From positions 1 to 64,000 of the forward strand of contig NZ_JAECZA010000228.1 in NCBI RefSeq assembly GCF_016056275.1: a stretch of 64,000 nucleotides of DNA, given 5' to 3'. The DNA is from Dendronalium phyllosphericum CENA369 (GTDB lineage: Bacteria > Cyanobacteriota > Cyanobacteriia > Cyanobacteriales > Nostocaceae). Below the pieces are notes generated by a model that did no database searches, was not told the DNA's origin, and was given only the letters and a program-made list of their open reading frames with translations. Positions within the stretch are counted from its first letter, which is position 1. Each line of letters opens with the position of its first letter. A program made the position numbers and the translations under genes. Shown here in pieces: positions 17,925 through 27,061 of this stretch.

Positions 17925-18107
17925 ATGTCAGAGCGAATCAAAAAAGATGATTGCCTTGTGGATTTATCTACAGAACAACAGCAGCTTGTAACTGGAGGAT
18001 TCTTCGGTTACGGTTATGGCGGTTATGGTAGATTCGGCGGCTATGGCCCCTTTGGTGGTTATGGCGGTTATGGTCGTGGTTTTGGCTATGGTTATCCTTT
18101 CTTCTAA
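17925..18107 (+). CDS. GG-leader Gly/Tyr-rich peptide precursor 4
   Basis: A 60-residue precursor. The leader ends LSTEQQQLVTGG at residue 25. The 35-residue core is almost entirely Gly, Tyr, Phe, Arg and Pro (FFGYGYGGYGRFGGYGPF..., ending YGYPFF) in GGYG/GFGY repeats. It has no Ser, Thr or Cys, so it cannot be a lanthipeptide or a disulfide peptide. Gly/Tyr-rich repeats resemble adhesive or phase-separating low-complexity peptides; an extracellular matrix or sheath role is possible but unproven. It lies after a terminator and has its own AT-rich upstream region. Confidence 0.78.
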   Translation: MSERIKKDDCLVDLSTEQQQLVTGGFFGYGYGGYGRFGGYGPFGGYGGYGRGFGYGYPFF

Positions 18108-18132
18108 ATCTGCAAAGTATAACGCTTCTGGC

Positions 18133-18231
18133 AGACTTACTTTTTGTACGCTCAAGTAACGGATATCCTTGCGCCTCTAAAAATAACCACAACATAGCTT
18201 CTAGGTTTTGTTGTTGGTATGTAGAAGGCAT
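18133..18231 (-). pseudogene. Remnant of a transposase N-terminus
   Basis: The minus strand from ATG 18231 reads MPSTYQQQNLEAMLWLFLEA and QGYPLLERTKSKSA, which resembles the N-terminus of a cyanobacterial IS transposase family as I remember it. Similarity stops after about 33 residues and the frame then runs antisense through precursor 4, so only a 5-prime stump is present. No inverted ends were found. The assignment is tentative. Confidence 0.4.
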
Positions 18232-18260
18232 AAACGACAGGAAAGTGTAAACTAGCCTTT

Positions 18261-18325
18261 GGGCGTGGGCAAGAATTGAAACTATTGTTCTTGCTTAATT
18301 TATATATATTTCACGCCCTTTTTTC
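18261..18325 (+). terminator. Terminator at end of the peptide locus
   Basis: Nested inverted repeats: GGGCGTG at 18261-18267 with CACGCCC at 18312-18318, and inside it GCAAGAA at 18269-18275 with TTCTTGC at 18288-18294, followed by TTTTTTC. It would close the precursor transcript before the convergent dnaN gene. Confidence 0.7.
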
Positions 18326-18380
18326 TCATATTTTACCTCATGAATGCAAATACCTCTGTTCTCAGTTATGCTGACTTCTC

Positions 18381-19544
18381 TTAATTTCTAATTTGTACTG
18401 GCATGGCTAAATAGATCATTTTCAAACCACCCAGTGGCGTAAAAATTACTGGAGTCAGGTTTTGATTTAAATGCATTTGAATTTCCGAAGATGGCAAGGC
18501 TTTTAAACCTTCCATTAAATACTTGACATTAAAAGCAATTTCTATATCTTGTCCAGATATTTGTGCTGGCATTGACTCTCGGCCGCTACCCATTTCCTGA
18601 GCTTCGCAAGATAAGGTAAGCTCTTGGGTGCTGCTATCAATAGTGAGTTTAACAATATTATTTTTCTGGTCGGCTAATACGGCAATTCGCTCCAAAGTAC
18701 TTAAAAATTGTCGTCGTTCAACGGTTACTTGTCGCTCAAATTGTCGGGGAATAAGTTGCCGATAAGCAGGATACTGCCCTTCTAAGGTACGGGTGGTCAA
18801 GCGTTGATTTTGCCATGCAAACACAACTTGACCTCGATCTAAATATAAGGCTATTGATTCATCCGTAGCAGTATTATGAGCTAACATACGTTCTAATTCG
18901 CGTAAAGCCTTAGCTGGTACTGTAACCTCTAGTTGACCGCTATCTCCAAGGGGACGCTCATTAATGGTTTCTACCACTGCTAAACGATGTCCATCGGTTG
19001 CTGCAAATTCCAACGTGTCTTCTTTAACTGTGAGATGCACTCCCGTGAGTACTTGCTTTGTTTCATCGCCACTGGTGGCAAATAACGAACCTCGTAATCC
19101 TTCAATTAATGCAGCGGTAGTCAGATGCAGAGGTTCAGTATTTTCAATTATAGGTAATTCCGGAAACTCCTCCGCTCCCATTGCTCGCACTTGGTAATGT
19201 CCACTCTTGGGTGTGAGTGTGACAATTAAACCTTCTCCTGTTGAGGTTTCAGTTTCTAGTACAGATTCATCGTCTAGGGTAATTTCTCCTTCTGGAAGAC
19301 GAGAGATAATATCTACAAGCAGTTTTGCCGGAAGTGCGATCGCGCCTCCTTGCCATATATCTGCGTTAAAGCTGGTACGAATACCTAAACTGAGATCGAA
19401 GGCTGTTAAACTTACTTGGCTAGTTTGAGCATCCGCTTGCAGTAGCACGTTGGCAAGTACCGGATGAGTCGGTCGTGACGGTACTGCACGACTGACGAGT
19501 GAGAGGTTTGTACTAAGGTCGCTTTGGGCGCAAACTAATTTCAT
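18381..19544 (-). CDS. dnaN: DNA polymerase III beta subunit (sliding clamp)
   Basis: Ring-shaped processivity clamp of the replicative polymerase; acts at the replication fork as a homodimer. 387 residues of normal length with the three clamp domains. Recognisable segments include MKLVCAQSDLSTNLSLVSRA at the N-terminus, DGHRLAVVE at about 200, and the C-terminal PVQIRN following GGLKMIYLAMP. Start at ATG 19544. It is convergent with the peptide locus and is not next to dnaA in this window, which is common in cyanobacteria. Confidence 0.97.
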   Translation of the reverse strand: MKLVCAQSDLSTNLSLVSRAVPSRPTHPVLANVLLQADAQTSQVSLTAFDLSLGIRTSFNADIWQGGAIALPAKLLVDIISRLPEGEITLDDESVLETETSTGEGLIVTLTPKSGHYQVRAMGAEEFPELPIIENTEPLHLTTAALIEGLRGSLFATSGDETKQVLTGVHLTVKEDTLEFAATDGHRLAVVETINERPLGDSGQLEVTVPAKALRELERMLAHNTATDESIALYLDRGQVVFAWQNQRLTTRTLEGQYPAYRQLIPRQFERQVTVERRQFLSTLERIAVLADQKNNIVKLTIDSSTQELTLSCEAQEMGSGRESMPAQISGQDIEIAFNVKYLMEGLKALPSSEIQMHLNQNLTPVIFTPLGGLKMIYLAMPVQIRN

Positions 19545-20208
19545 AGTCAGATTCAGCTAGCGATCGACTATGGTAGCACTTTAGCTGTCATGTATGATCT
19601 GTTAACTGACCTCAATCAATAAATATCTCTAGAAATGATGTCAGGGCGAACGTAACAGCGCCCCTACTAAAGATTTCGGGCAACGCAGAATTAATTATTA
19701 CCAGATGTCTATTAATAACAACCCAAATGCGATCGCATAGTTTGACAGCCCAAAATAAAATTTCAGGTTGATGTTGCGTTACATAGTATTTACAACGTTA
19801 CCTTAAATAAGTACCCCAAAATGAAATCAACACACACGAATTTATACCGTTAGATATAAGTTATTCTCAATCCATTGGGTAGATGAATAGCTAAATGTAT
19901 GTAACTTAAGCTTAGTTACATTACTGAATCAACTTCTACGTTGAAAATATTGTTTGTATAACATTTATTGCAAACTATATGATGTAGCAGTATCGAAAAT
20001 ATCTCTTCACTTAAAATTAAAAATATTAAATATGTAAATCCAATGATGTCCAGCCAAATCATTTTTAATGAATGTATTTCTTAGAGCAAAATTAAAGGAG
20101 TAAACATGTTCAAAATTGTTTTTTTTGTAATCAAATAGGCAATATCAAAACTTAATCAGAAATAAGTCAAAAATAGTTTAGTGGTGATAATACCTGAAAA
20201 TAGGTTTT
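19545..20208. other. Gene-free stretch between divergent dnaN and regulator genes
   Basis: About 660 bp, AT rich, with GCGATCG-type octamers near dnaN. It must contain both divergent promoters. No terminator, RNA gene or coding frame is recognised. Confidence 0.5.
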
Positions 20209-22275
20209 ATGAAACTGCTTATCGTTGAAGACGATCGAGATATGGCAGCAGCTCTTACCACTTCCCTGGTAGCACAGCAGTTTACGGTCGATACTGCTAG
20301 TGATGGTCGATCGGCATTGGAGCTAGCTGAAGCGATAGAGTATGACTTGATCGTGCTGGATGTGATGCTGCCGGAGAAGGATGGCATCCACCTGTGTCGT
20401 CAACTGAGGGAAAAGAATCAGCAAGAGCCAATTTTGTTGCTTACAGCCAAGGTGGATGTGGCAGATCGGGTGGCGGGTTTTGAGGCAGGAGCTGATGATT
20501 ATGTTACCAAACCCTACGAGCTATCGGAATTGCTGGCTCGGATTCGGGCATTGCTGCGGCGGCGCGGCACACTATTAACAAAAGTATTTTGCTGGGGTGG
20601 GTTGCAGCTCGATCCGAATAACTGTGAAGTGACCTGTCAAGATCGACCCGTACATCTCACGCCTAAAGAATACAAACTGCTGGAGCTATTTTTACGGCAT
20701 CCGCGCCGGATTTTTGACCGACGGACTTTGCTCGATCGCATCTGGTCGATTGATGAATATCCGGGTGAAGAAGCTGTAACAACCCAAATTCGTGGGTTGC
20801 GGCGAAAACTCCAAATGGCAGGGCTGAATGCCAATCCGATTGAAACATTGTATGGGCTGGGGTATCGGTTGAAACCTGTGCCAGAGTTGCAGGGAAGCAG
20901 GGGGGCGGGGGAACCTTTCAAGGGTAGGGAAGTAGAATCGCAGAATTGTTCTAGAGAGTTGTTGGCTTCTGAATCTAGTACTGCTATTGATGCACAGGCA
21001 AAAACAGCGGCGGCGATTCAGCAGATGTGGCAGGAGTTTCAGTTGCGGTTGCAGGGACAATTGGCAAAGCTGGAAGAAGCGATCGCCCACCTCTTTACCA
21101 ACACGCTCACTTCTGAGCAGCGGCAGCAGGCTCATAGCCTTGCCCATAGGCTAATTGGCTCTTTGGGGGCATTTAGCATTCCGCAAGCGGCAGAACTTGC
21201 CCGCCAAATTGAATGCACTCTAAAAACACCTACAACTGCTGTGCAATCAGAGGAAGCAGCTCAACTAGCATTGCTGTTTCAGCAACTAAAGCAAGCCACC
21301 CAGCAACTACCCACTTTTTCTGCACCATTGCCTACTTCCTTGGAAAGATGCGGCGAGCAGTCTGTTGCTTTGGTTCCCAAAATTGAAGGAACTGCCTTGT
21401 TTGCAGGAGTTCTCTACGAGAACGCCAACAGACAGTTCGCTCAAATCGGCAGACCGGCTGACCCGGTTATCTTTGCCAACGCGCTGCCTCAAAAATCTTC
21501 GCACGCAACTTCTTTCCATGTCCTTTTCAAGCCCACCAACTCCCAGGTGTTGTTGATTGATGACGACACAGACTCAATCGAACGAATGCAGGCAGATGCA
21601 CCAAACTGGGGCGTTCGCCTAGAAATTGCCACCGACCTCACCATCGCCCGCCAACGCCTTCAGTACATTACACCCGATGCGATCGTGTTGGATGTGAGTT
21701 TTCCTAATACCAGCGACAACAGCTTGACCCTGCTGGCACAGTTGAAGCGCCAGTTTCCTAGCATTCCCGTCCTGGTATTAAGCAAACAGGGCGATTTGAC
21801 CAAGCGCGTGGAAGTCACCCATCTGGGAGCTAACGCTTTTTTGCAAAAGCCTGCTACACCCACCGAAGTATTTCAGGTCGTTACTCAACTATTTAAACGG
21901 ATTGATGCGATCGCTGCCAAAGTGCTGATGGTAGATGACGATCCGGAATTTTTGAGTTTGTTGCAAGCCCAACTGCAACCTTGGGGCTTTCAAGTCACCA
22001 CTTTGGCAGACTCCAGCCAGTTCTGGCAACTTCTGGAAGCAACGACTCCTGACTTACTATTGCTAGATGTATTTATGCCGAGGTTCAGTGGCATTGAACT
22101 GTGCCAAGTAGTCAAGAACGATCCGCGCTGGAGTCAGTTACCTGTATTATTTCTTTCAGCTCGTGCCGATGCCGATACCTTGCATCGAGCATTTTCTGTG
22201 GGGGCAGATGACTACATCTTAAAGCCGATTGTGGAAGCAGATTTGATTCAGCGAATTTTGAATTTTAATCGCTGA
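20209..22275 (+). CDS. Multidomain response regulator REC-wHTH-Hpt-REC-REC
   Basis: A 688-residue cytoplasmic signalling protein. An OmpR-type regulator comes first: receiver with Asp51 (LIVLDVMLP) and Lys101, then winged helix at about 128-225. A linker precedes an Hpt phosphotransfer domain with His313 (AHRLIGSLGAFS). Two more receivers follow, with Asp495 (AIVLDVSFP) and Asp620 (LLLLDVFMP). It could therefore take part in a phosphorelay within one chain, the Hpt passing phosphate among receivers. No histidine kinase is adjacent. A CheY-like protein is encoded 231 bp downstream on the same strand and may belong to the pathway. GC content is visibly higher than in the flanks, compatible with transfer. 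Confidence 0.9.
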   Translation: MKLLIVEDDRDMAAALTTSLVAQQFTVDTASDGRSALELAEAIEYDLIVLDVMLPEKDGIHLCRQLREKNQQEPILLLTAKVDVADRVAGFEAGADDYVTKPYELSELLARIRALLRRRGTLLTKVFCWGGLQLDPNNCEVTCQDRPVHLTPKEYKLLELFLRHPRRIFDRRTLLDRIWSIDEYPGEEAVTTQIRGLRRKLQMAGLNANPIETLYGLGYRLKPVPELQGSRGAGEPFKGREVESQNCSRELLASESSTAIDAQAKTAAAIQQMWQEFQLRLQGQLAKLEEAIAHLFTNTLTSEQRQQAHSLAHRLIGSLGAFSIPQAAELARQIECTLKTPTTAVQSEEAAQLALLFQQLKQATQQLPTFSAPLPTSLERCGEQSVALVPKIEGTALFAGVLYENANRQFAQIGRPADPVIFANALPQKSSHATSFHVLFKPTNSQVLLIDDDTDSIERMQADAPNWGVRLEIATDLTIARQRLQYITPDAIVLDVSFPNTSDNSLTLLAQLKRQFPSIPVLVLSKQGDLTKRVEVTHLGANAFLQKPATPTEVFQVVTQLFKRIDAIAAKVLMVDDDPEFLSLLQAQLQPWGFQVTTLADSSQFWQLLEATTPDLLLLDVFMPRFSGIELCQVVKNDPRWSQLPVLFLSARADADTLHRAFSVGADDYILKPIVEADLIQRILNFNR

Positions 22276-22506
22276 GATTTCTGTTGTTAGGTTTACGTAT
22301 ACTAAGCTGCTGCACTTACAAGTTGTTTAATAACCATTTGAGGTAAAAATAAAGAACGTTATCAGTAGACCTATGAGCAAAAGTAACTTTTGCACTCTTG
22401 TGGGTAAAGGGACTCATGTTAAAGGTAAAAGGTTTTTTATTCCTTTCCCCTTACCCTTTTACCGACTTCTGCAAGAAGTCTAGTCAATTTCAGTAGAATT
22501 TTTATT

Positions 22507-22890
22507 ATGTCCTCTTATGTAAATCGATGCATTCTAGTGATAGACGATGAACCTGACCTGTGCCGCGTTGTCAAGATCGCTCTAGAACAGCTCAAAAGTT
22601 GGAAAATCCTTACCACCGAATCTGCACAGGCAGGACTGGCACAAGCGCAAACGCAACAGCCCGATGTGATTTTACTCGATTTAACGTTGTCTAATGGAGA
22701 TGGACTGTCCCTGCTGCAAAGCTTAAAAACCAATTTGACTACGCAATCAATTCCAGTAATTTTGTTTACCGCAACAGAACCATCATCTGATTCACTCAAT
22801 TTTGACCCTGCTAACGTTGCCGGAGCCATCCTTAAACCGTTCAATGTTTTGCAACTGGCCGATCGGATTATTGAACAACTAGGGTGGTGA
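22507..22890 (+). CDS. CheY-like single-domain response regulator
   Basis: A 127-residue stand-alone receiver: acidic pocket VIDDEP at 11-16, phospho-acceptor Asp58 in VILLDLT, Thr/Ser switch in ILFTATEP, and Lys in LKPFN near 109. There is no output domain, so it would act as a phosphate shuttle or by protein contact. Its position just after the REC-wHTH-Hpt-REC-REC regulator suggests a shared relay, which is inference. Confidence 0.88.
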   Translation: MSSYVNRCILVIDDEPDLCRVVKIALEQLKSWKILTTESAQAGLAQAQTQQPDVILLDLTLSNGDGLSLLQSLKTNLTTQSIPVILFTATEPSSDSLNFDPANVAGAILKPFNVLQLADRIIEQLGW

Positions 22891-23443
22891 TAGCTAATTT
22901 TAATAAGCGATCGCTAATAGGGGAATCCGACAAAGCTGTAATAGGTTGCCTCACGTGTCATATTCTATTTTGAGGTGATACGCGAATACTTCGCATTCTA
23001 ATTAGCTAAATTTCTTGATGAAATTATTGAGGTAAATATCGAAGTTGCTTGGCGATCGCCCCAAATATACAGTTAAGATTGCTATCACAAATCTAGAATT
23101 TTGTTAAATTATTATATGATTTTTTTAATTTGAGTCTTTACAGTGATATGTAAAGCTCGTATTTGCTTTTGACGAAGCTAAATACACTTTTATTACTTCT
23201 TTAATGTTCCTTATTCTTAGTCTCTATGAATAATTCAAGAATCAAATCTGATAAGTAGGTAGACATCAGTAAATGTAAAACGCCAACCTGTGAAATTCGC
23301 TCATAATTTGGCTTTTTCCTTCTGCCTTCTGCCTCCTGCCTTCTGCCTTCTACTTAGCTATATTTACTAACAATTTTTAAGAAAATTATGTATAAATCAA
23401 TTTAAATGAGACAATCTAAGCTTTAATCAAGGCAAAGAAAGAC
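22891..23443. other. Gene-free stretch with STRR
   Basis: About 550 bp. Positions 23317-23353 hold CTTCTGC/CTCCTGC heptamers. A GCGATCGC octamer is present near 22908. No gene is supported. Confidence 0.55.
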
Positions 23444-23731
23444 ATGAATGAGCGTGAAAAGGCTCTGCGGGTTCTTGCAGCTAAACGCTGGCAAGTATCC
23501 CTGCTTTTAAGTGGAGCCATGATGTTTATTTACTTTGGGTTTATCTTACTAATTGCATTTAATAAGCCTTTGTTGGGATCGTTGGTGATTCCTGGGCTGA
23601 GTCTAGGTATTTTATTAGGAGCATTAGTAATTGTCTCAGCGTGGATACTAATTTTTCTTTACGTGCGTTGGGCGAATAATTATTATGACAACAAAATCGC
23701 CCAGTTGACAGATCGAGAAATTAGTCCTTAG
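23444..23731 (+). CDS. DUF485 membrane protein, symporter partner
   Basis: A 95-residue protein with two transmembrane segments (LLLSGAMMFIYFGFILLIAF at about 20-39 and a second at about 50-74), a basic N-terminus and an RWANNYYDNKIAQL tail: the DUF485 pattern (YjcH-like). Such proteins are regularly encoded just before ActP-type symporters and are thought to be accessory to them. The actP-type gene starts 37 bp downstream, so the pair is an operon. Confidence 0.9.
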   Translation: MNEREKALRVLAAKRWQVSLLLSGAMMFIYFGFILLIAFNKPLLGSLVIPGLSLGILLGALVIVSAWILIFLYVRWANNYYDNKIAQLTDREISP

Positions 23732-23768
23732 AAAATTTTCATCCAAAATCCAAAATATCAAATCTTAA

Positions 23769-25337
23769 ATGAGCATGAATCATCTTTTGTCAAATCTGCT
23801 GCTAGCAATAGATATTTCTAATTTCGGTCGCTTTAATCCTTTGGCGATCGCTTTCTTTATTTTCTTTGTAGCAACTTCCCTTGGTATTACATTTTGGGCA
23901 GCAAAGCTGACTAAAAATACATCCCATTTTTATACAGCGGGAGGAGAAATTAGCGGTTTCCAAAATGGGCTAGCTTTAGCAGGAGACTTTATGAGCGCAG
24001 CTAGCTTTTTAGGCATTGCTGGACTAGTAGCTCTAAACGGTTTTGACGGCTTAATTTATTCTATTGGGTTTTTGGTAGGCTGGCCAATTGTCATGTTTTT
24101 AATTGCAGAACCGCTGCGAAATTTAGGTAAGTATACTTTTGCAGATGTTATAGCTTATCGATTGCAACAAAAGCCTGTACGAATTGCAGCAGCTATTGGG
24201 ACATTGGCAGTTATCAGTTTTTATTTAATTGCCCAAATGGTAGGAGCTGGAGAACTAATTAAGCTACTATTTGGCTTTGATTATGAATTGGCTGTAGTCA
24301 TCGTTGGTTGTGTGATGATGGCTTATGTAATTTTTGGTGGGATGATAGCTACTACTTGGGTACAAATTATTAAGGCAGTTCTCTTATTAGGTGGAACAAT
24401 TTTACTAACTGTTTTAGTATTAGCCCAATTTAATTTCAACCCAATGGCTTTGTTTGCGGCTGCTGCTGATAAATATCCAGGCGTATTAGCTCCTGGGAAG
24501 CAAGTTTCAGACCCACTTGATGCTATATCTTTGGGGATGTCGTTGATGTTTGGTACGGCTGGATTACCTCATATTCTCATGCGTTTTTATACAGTACCTG
24601 ATGCGAAAACAGCGCGGATATCTGTTACTTACGCCACAGCTTTGATTGGTTTATTTTATCTTCTGACCTTTATTTTGGGTTTTGGTGCAATGGTATTAGT
24701 AGGTCAAGATGCAATCAAGCAAATTGGCACTGGTGGTAATATGGCTGCGCCAATGTTAGCAGACTTTCTCGGTGGTGATGCTTTCTTGGGCTTTATTGCG
24801 GCTGTTTCCTTTGCCACAATTTTGGCAGTAGTGGCAGGGTTGACACTCTCAGGTGCAGCAGCTTTATCTCACGATTTGTGGGTGAATGTAGTGCGTTCGG
24901 GTCATGCTAATGAGTCAGAACAACTAAAGGTAGCTCGCGGTGCAACAATGCTTTTAGGACTGATCGCAATAGTATTAGGTATTCTCTTCAAAGGGCAAAA
25001 TGTTGCTTATATGGTAGGATTAGCATTTGCGATCGCTGCCAGTGCAAATTTTCCCGCTTTATTGCTTTCAATGCTTTGGCGACGTTTTACTACTAGTGGT
25101 GCAGTAGCAAGTATGTTGGTAGGTACTATTTGCGCTCTAGTATTGATTTACTTTTCGCCTACTATTCAAGTTACAATTCTCAAGCACGCTACAGCACCTT
25201 TCCCTCTAAAAAATCCTGGATTAATTACTATTCCGCTAGCATTTATTGTCGCAATTGTTGTATCTCTACTGACCAAAGAACAGCAGGCACAGGAAAAATT
25301 TACAGAAGTTGAAAATCGGATTCATATTGGTTCCTAG
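23769..25337 (+). CDS. actP: Sodium:solute symporter, acetate (ActP) type
   Basis: Inner-membrane sodium/solute symporter (SSS family), 522 residues with about 13 membrane segments. The sequence [20 protein letters not shown] and [13 protein letters not shown] at about 56-85 is characteristic of the acetate/glycolate permease subgroup. The upstream DUF485 gene supports that subgroup. It would import acetate or a related monocarboxylate. Substrate is inferred. Confidence 0.88.
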   Translation: MSMNHLLSNLLLAIDISNFGRFNPLAIAFFIFFVATSLGITFWAAKLTKNTSHFYTAGGEISGFQNGLALAGDFMSAASFLGIAGLVALNGFDGLIYSIGFLVGWPIVMFLIAEPLRNLGKYTFADVIAYRLQQKPVRIAAAIGTLAVISFYLIAQMVGAGELIKLLFGFDYELAVVIVGCVMMAYVIFGGMIATTWVQIIKAVLLLGGTILLTVLVLAQFNFNPMALFAAAADKYPGVLAPGKQVSDPLDAISLGMSLMFGTAGLPHILMRFYTVPDAKTARISVTYATALIGLFYLLTFILGFGAMVLVGQDAIKQIGTGGNMAAPMLADFLGGDAFLGFIAAVSFATILAVVAGLTLSGAAALSHDLWVNVVRSGHANESEQLKVARGATMLLGLIAIVLGILFKGQNVAYMVGLAFAIAASANFPALLLSMLWRRFTTSGAVASMLVGTICALVLIYFSPTIQVTILKHATAPFPLKNPGLITIPLAFIVAIVVSLLTKEQQAQEKFTEVENRIHIGS

Positions 25338-25340
25338 GTT

Positions 25341-25488
25341 AAGAATTCAGAATGAATTCTGTACGAAGCCGCGGATGAATAATCGGCGTTTTTGCACCCC
25401 CACCAAATTGAAAATTTGGTGGTCTTCAATCAGTGGGGGATTCAGACCCGCCACTGATTGCATTCTGACTCCTGAATTCTGAATTCTT
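25341..25488. mobile_element. MITE-like 148-bp inverted-repeat element
   Basis: Ends are a perfect 13-bp inverted pair, AAGAATTCAGAAT at 25341-25353 and ATTCTGAATTCTT at 25476-25488. Inside are further palindromes: CCACCAAATT/AATTTGGTGG at about 25401-25423 and AATCAGTGG/CCACTGATT at about 25427-25459. It has no coding frame. It resembles small foldable repeats scattered in Nostoc-type genomes. No target duplication is clear. Confidence 0.65.
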
Positions 25489-25549
25489 CTTCAATTCAAA
25501 GTACTGCGATCGCCACCATAAATCCTGAAACGGAAAGTTAAAAACGACT

Positions 25550-26425
25550 ATGAAATTTACACGAAATCCCACTTCAGGCAAGCGTCGTCATAGCTGGCTT
25601 AAAACACTGATTCTGGCTTTCTTTTTGTTGGTATCCATAATGCCACCAACTGTTCAAGCTAACGCCAGCGAAAAAGCTCCAGTTTTGGACAGCACAACCA
25701 CACTTCAAACTATACTTACCAGCAGTCATCGTTCGCAAAAAAATCGCCTGCGAGACAAATATCGCCATCCAGCCCAGACCCTTGAATTCTTCGGTCTGCG
25801 CCCTAATATGAGCGTGGTTGAATTGTGGCCGGGGAATGGTTGGTATACTGAGATCCTCGCTCCATTTTTACAGCAAAGAGGGCAACTTATAGTTACTAAC
25901 TTTGCTGACAGCAAGAATAAACAAGCCTTGGCTTTTCAAGAAAAGCTAGCGGCAGATCCAGAGGTTTTTGGTAAGGTCAAAGTAGCCCAAATTAATCCTC
26001 CAAACGAACTCATCCTAGCCCCCGACAATTCCGTGGACATGATTGTTACCTTCCGCAATATTCACAACTGGGTTAAAGCTGGCTATGCCGAGCAAGTTTA
26101 CGCCGCAGCTTACAAAGCACTCAAACCAGGGGGCATCTTGGGAGTGGAAGAACACCGGGCTAGAGCGGGCATTTCTTCAGAGGAGAGTAACAAAACTGGC
26201 TATATGTCTGAAGATGGGGTAATTGCTGCTCTCAAGAAAGCCGGCTTCAAATTGGTGGGCAAATCAGAGATTAACGCCAACCCCATGGATACTAAAGACT
26301 ATCCAGGTGGAGTTTGGTCGCTACCTCCGACCTTGAGCCAAGGTCAAAAGGATAGACAACGCTTCCTCGGCATTGGGGAGAGCGATCGCATGACCCTCAA
26401 GTTCGTCAAACCCAAAGCCCCTTGA
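25550..26425 (+). CDS. Exported class I SAM-dependent methyltransferase-like protein
   Basis: A 291-residue protein with an N-terminal signal sequence (basic GKRRHSW, then LKTLILAFFLLVSIMPP; cleavage probably after VQANA near 38). A Rossmann methyltransferase fold follows: motif I VVELWPGNGWYTEIL at about 88-102, then VDMIVTFRNIHNW and KALKPGGILGVEEHR. This matches the COG4798-type predicted methyltransferases. A methyltransferase with an export signal is unusual because SAM is cytoplasmic, but it is a feature of this family. Substrate unknown. Confidence 0.78.
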   Translation: MKFTRNPTSGKRRHSWLKTLILAFFLLVSIMPPTVQANASEKAPVLDSTTTLQTILTSSHRSQKNRLRDKYRHPAQTLEFFGLRPNMSVVELWPGNGWYTEILAPFLQQRGQLIVTNFADSKNKQALAFQEKLAADPEVFGKVKVAQINPPNELILAPDNSVDMIVTFRNIHNWVKAGYAEQVYAAAYKALKPGGILGVEEHRARAGISSEESNKTGYMSEDGVIAALKKAGFKLVGKSEINANPMDTKDYPGGVWSLPPTLSQGQKDRQRFLGIGESDRMTLKFVKPKAP

Positions 26426-27061
26426 GGATTTTTAAATAAAGAATAATCTCTAGCTGATTTTCTCTCCGCGCAGGCGGACTACCCTTCAAGAAGCTGCTAA
26501 CGCATCTACATTTGTATAGCCAAGCAAGTGCGTTGGGGAGACACTGCGTGCAGAGAGAAGTCGCTCTTGCGGGTTTCCCTCCAAGCGAACTTCGGAGAGT
26601 TCCCATGACAGGTGTAGGCTCTTAAAAGGGGAAGGGTTTAAAACCTTTACCCCTTACCCCTTACCCTTTTCCCGTCTGTCAAAAAGACTTTGGCAGACTA
26701 CTAAGTGTAAGATGTAATGGGTTTGTAAATCTTTTAACTGTGTGAAGTTTGCCAGTATATTCCTAGATTAGCTTGACACAAATTATAACAGTAGTAAAAT
26801 TTACAATATCACACAAAAATTAAGGCAATAAAATAAAGTAGCGTACTTGTGCGTAACACCACAAATTATGCATACTAATAATCAACATTCATCGGCTCAA
26901 AACATTCCGGGTTATTATAGCCTGGGAACGCCTTAATTACATATTACTAAATAAATTGTTGCGTTGAGATTTTATGGACAAAAGTCCACAAGATGGCAGT
27001 ATTATCCTCCTCTAAGCTGGTGAGGCAGTCTCCCAGCGCGGGGGAGACATTAGGAGGTATC
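26426..27061. other. Gene-free stretch with repeats upstream of mgtE
   Basis: Positions 26530-26610 carry a Nostoc-type dispersed repeat (GCGGGTTTCCCTCCAAGCG region). Positions 26621-26675 hold GGGGAAGGG / ACCCCTTACCCCTT units. No gene is supported. An M-box riboswitch was considered but I cannot recognise one. Confidence 0.5.

Noticed and set aside
26426-27061. Mg2+ riboswitch (M-box or mgtE leader)
   Set aside because: The region is mostly dispersed repeats and I could not recognise the conserved M-box core.
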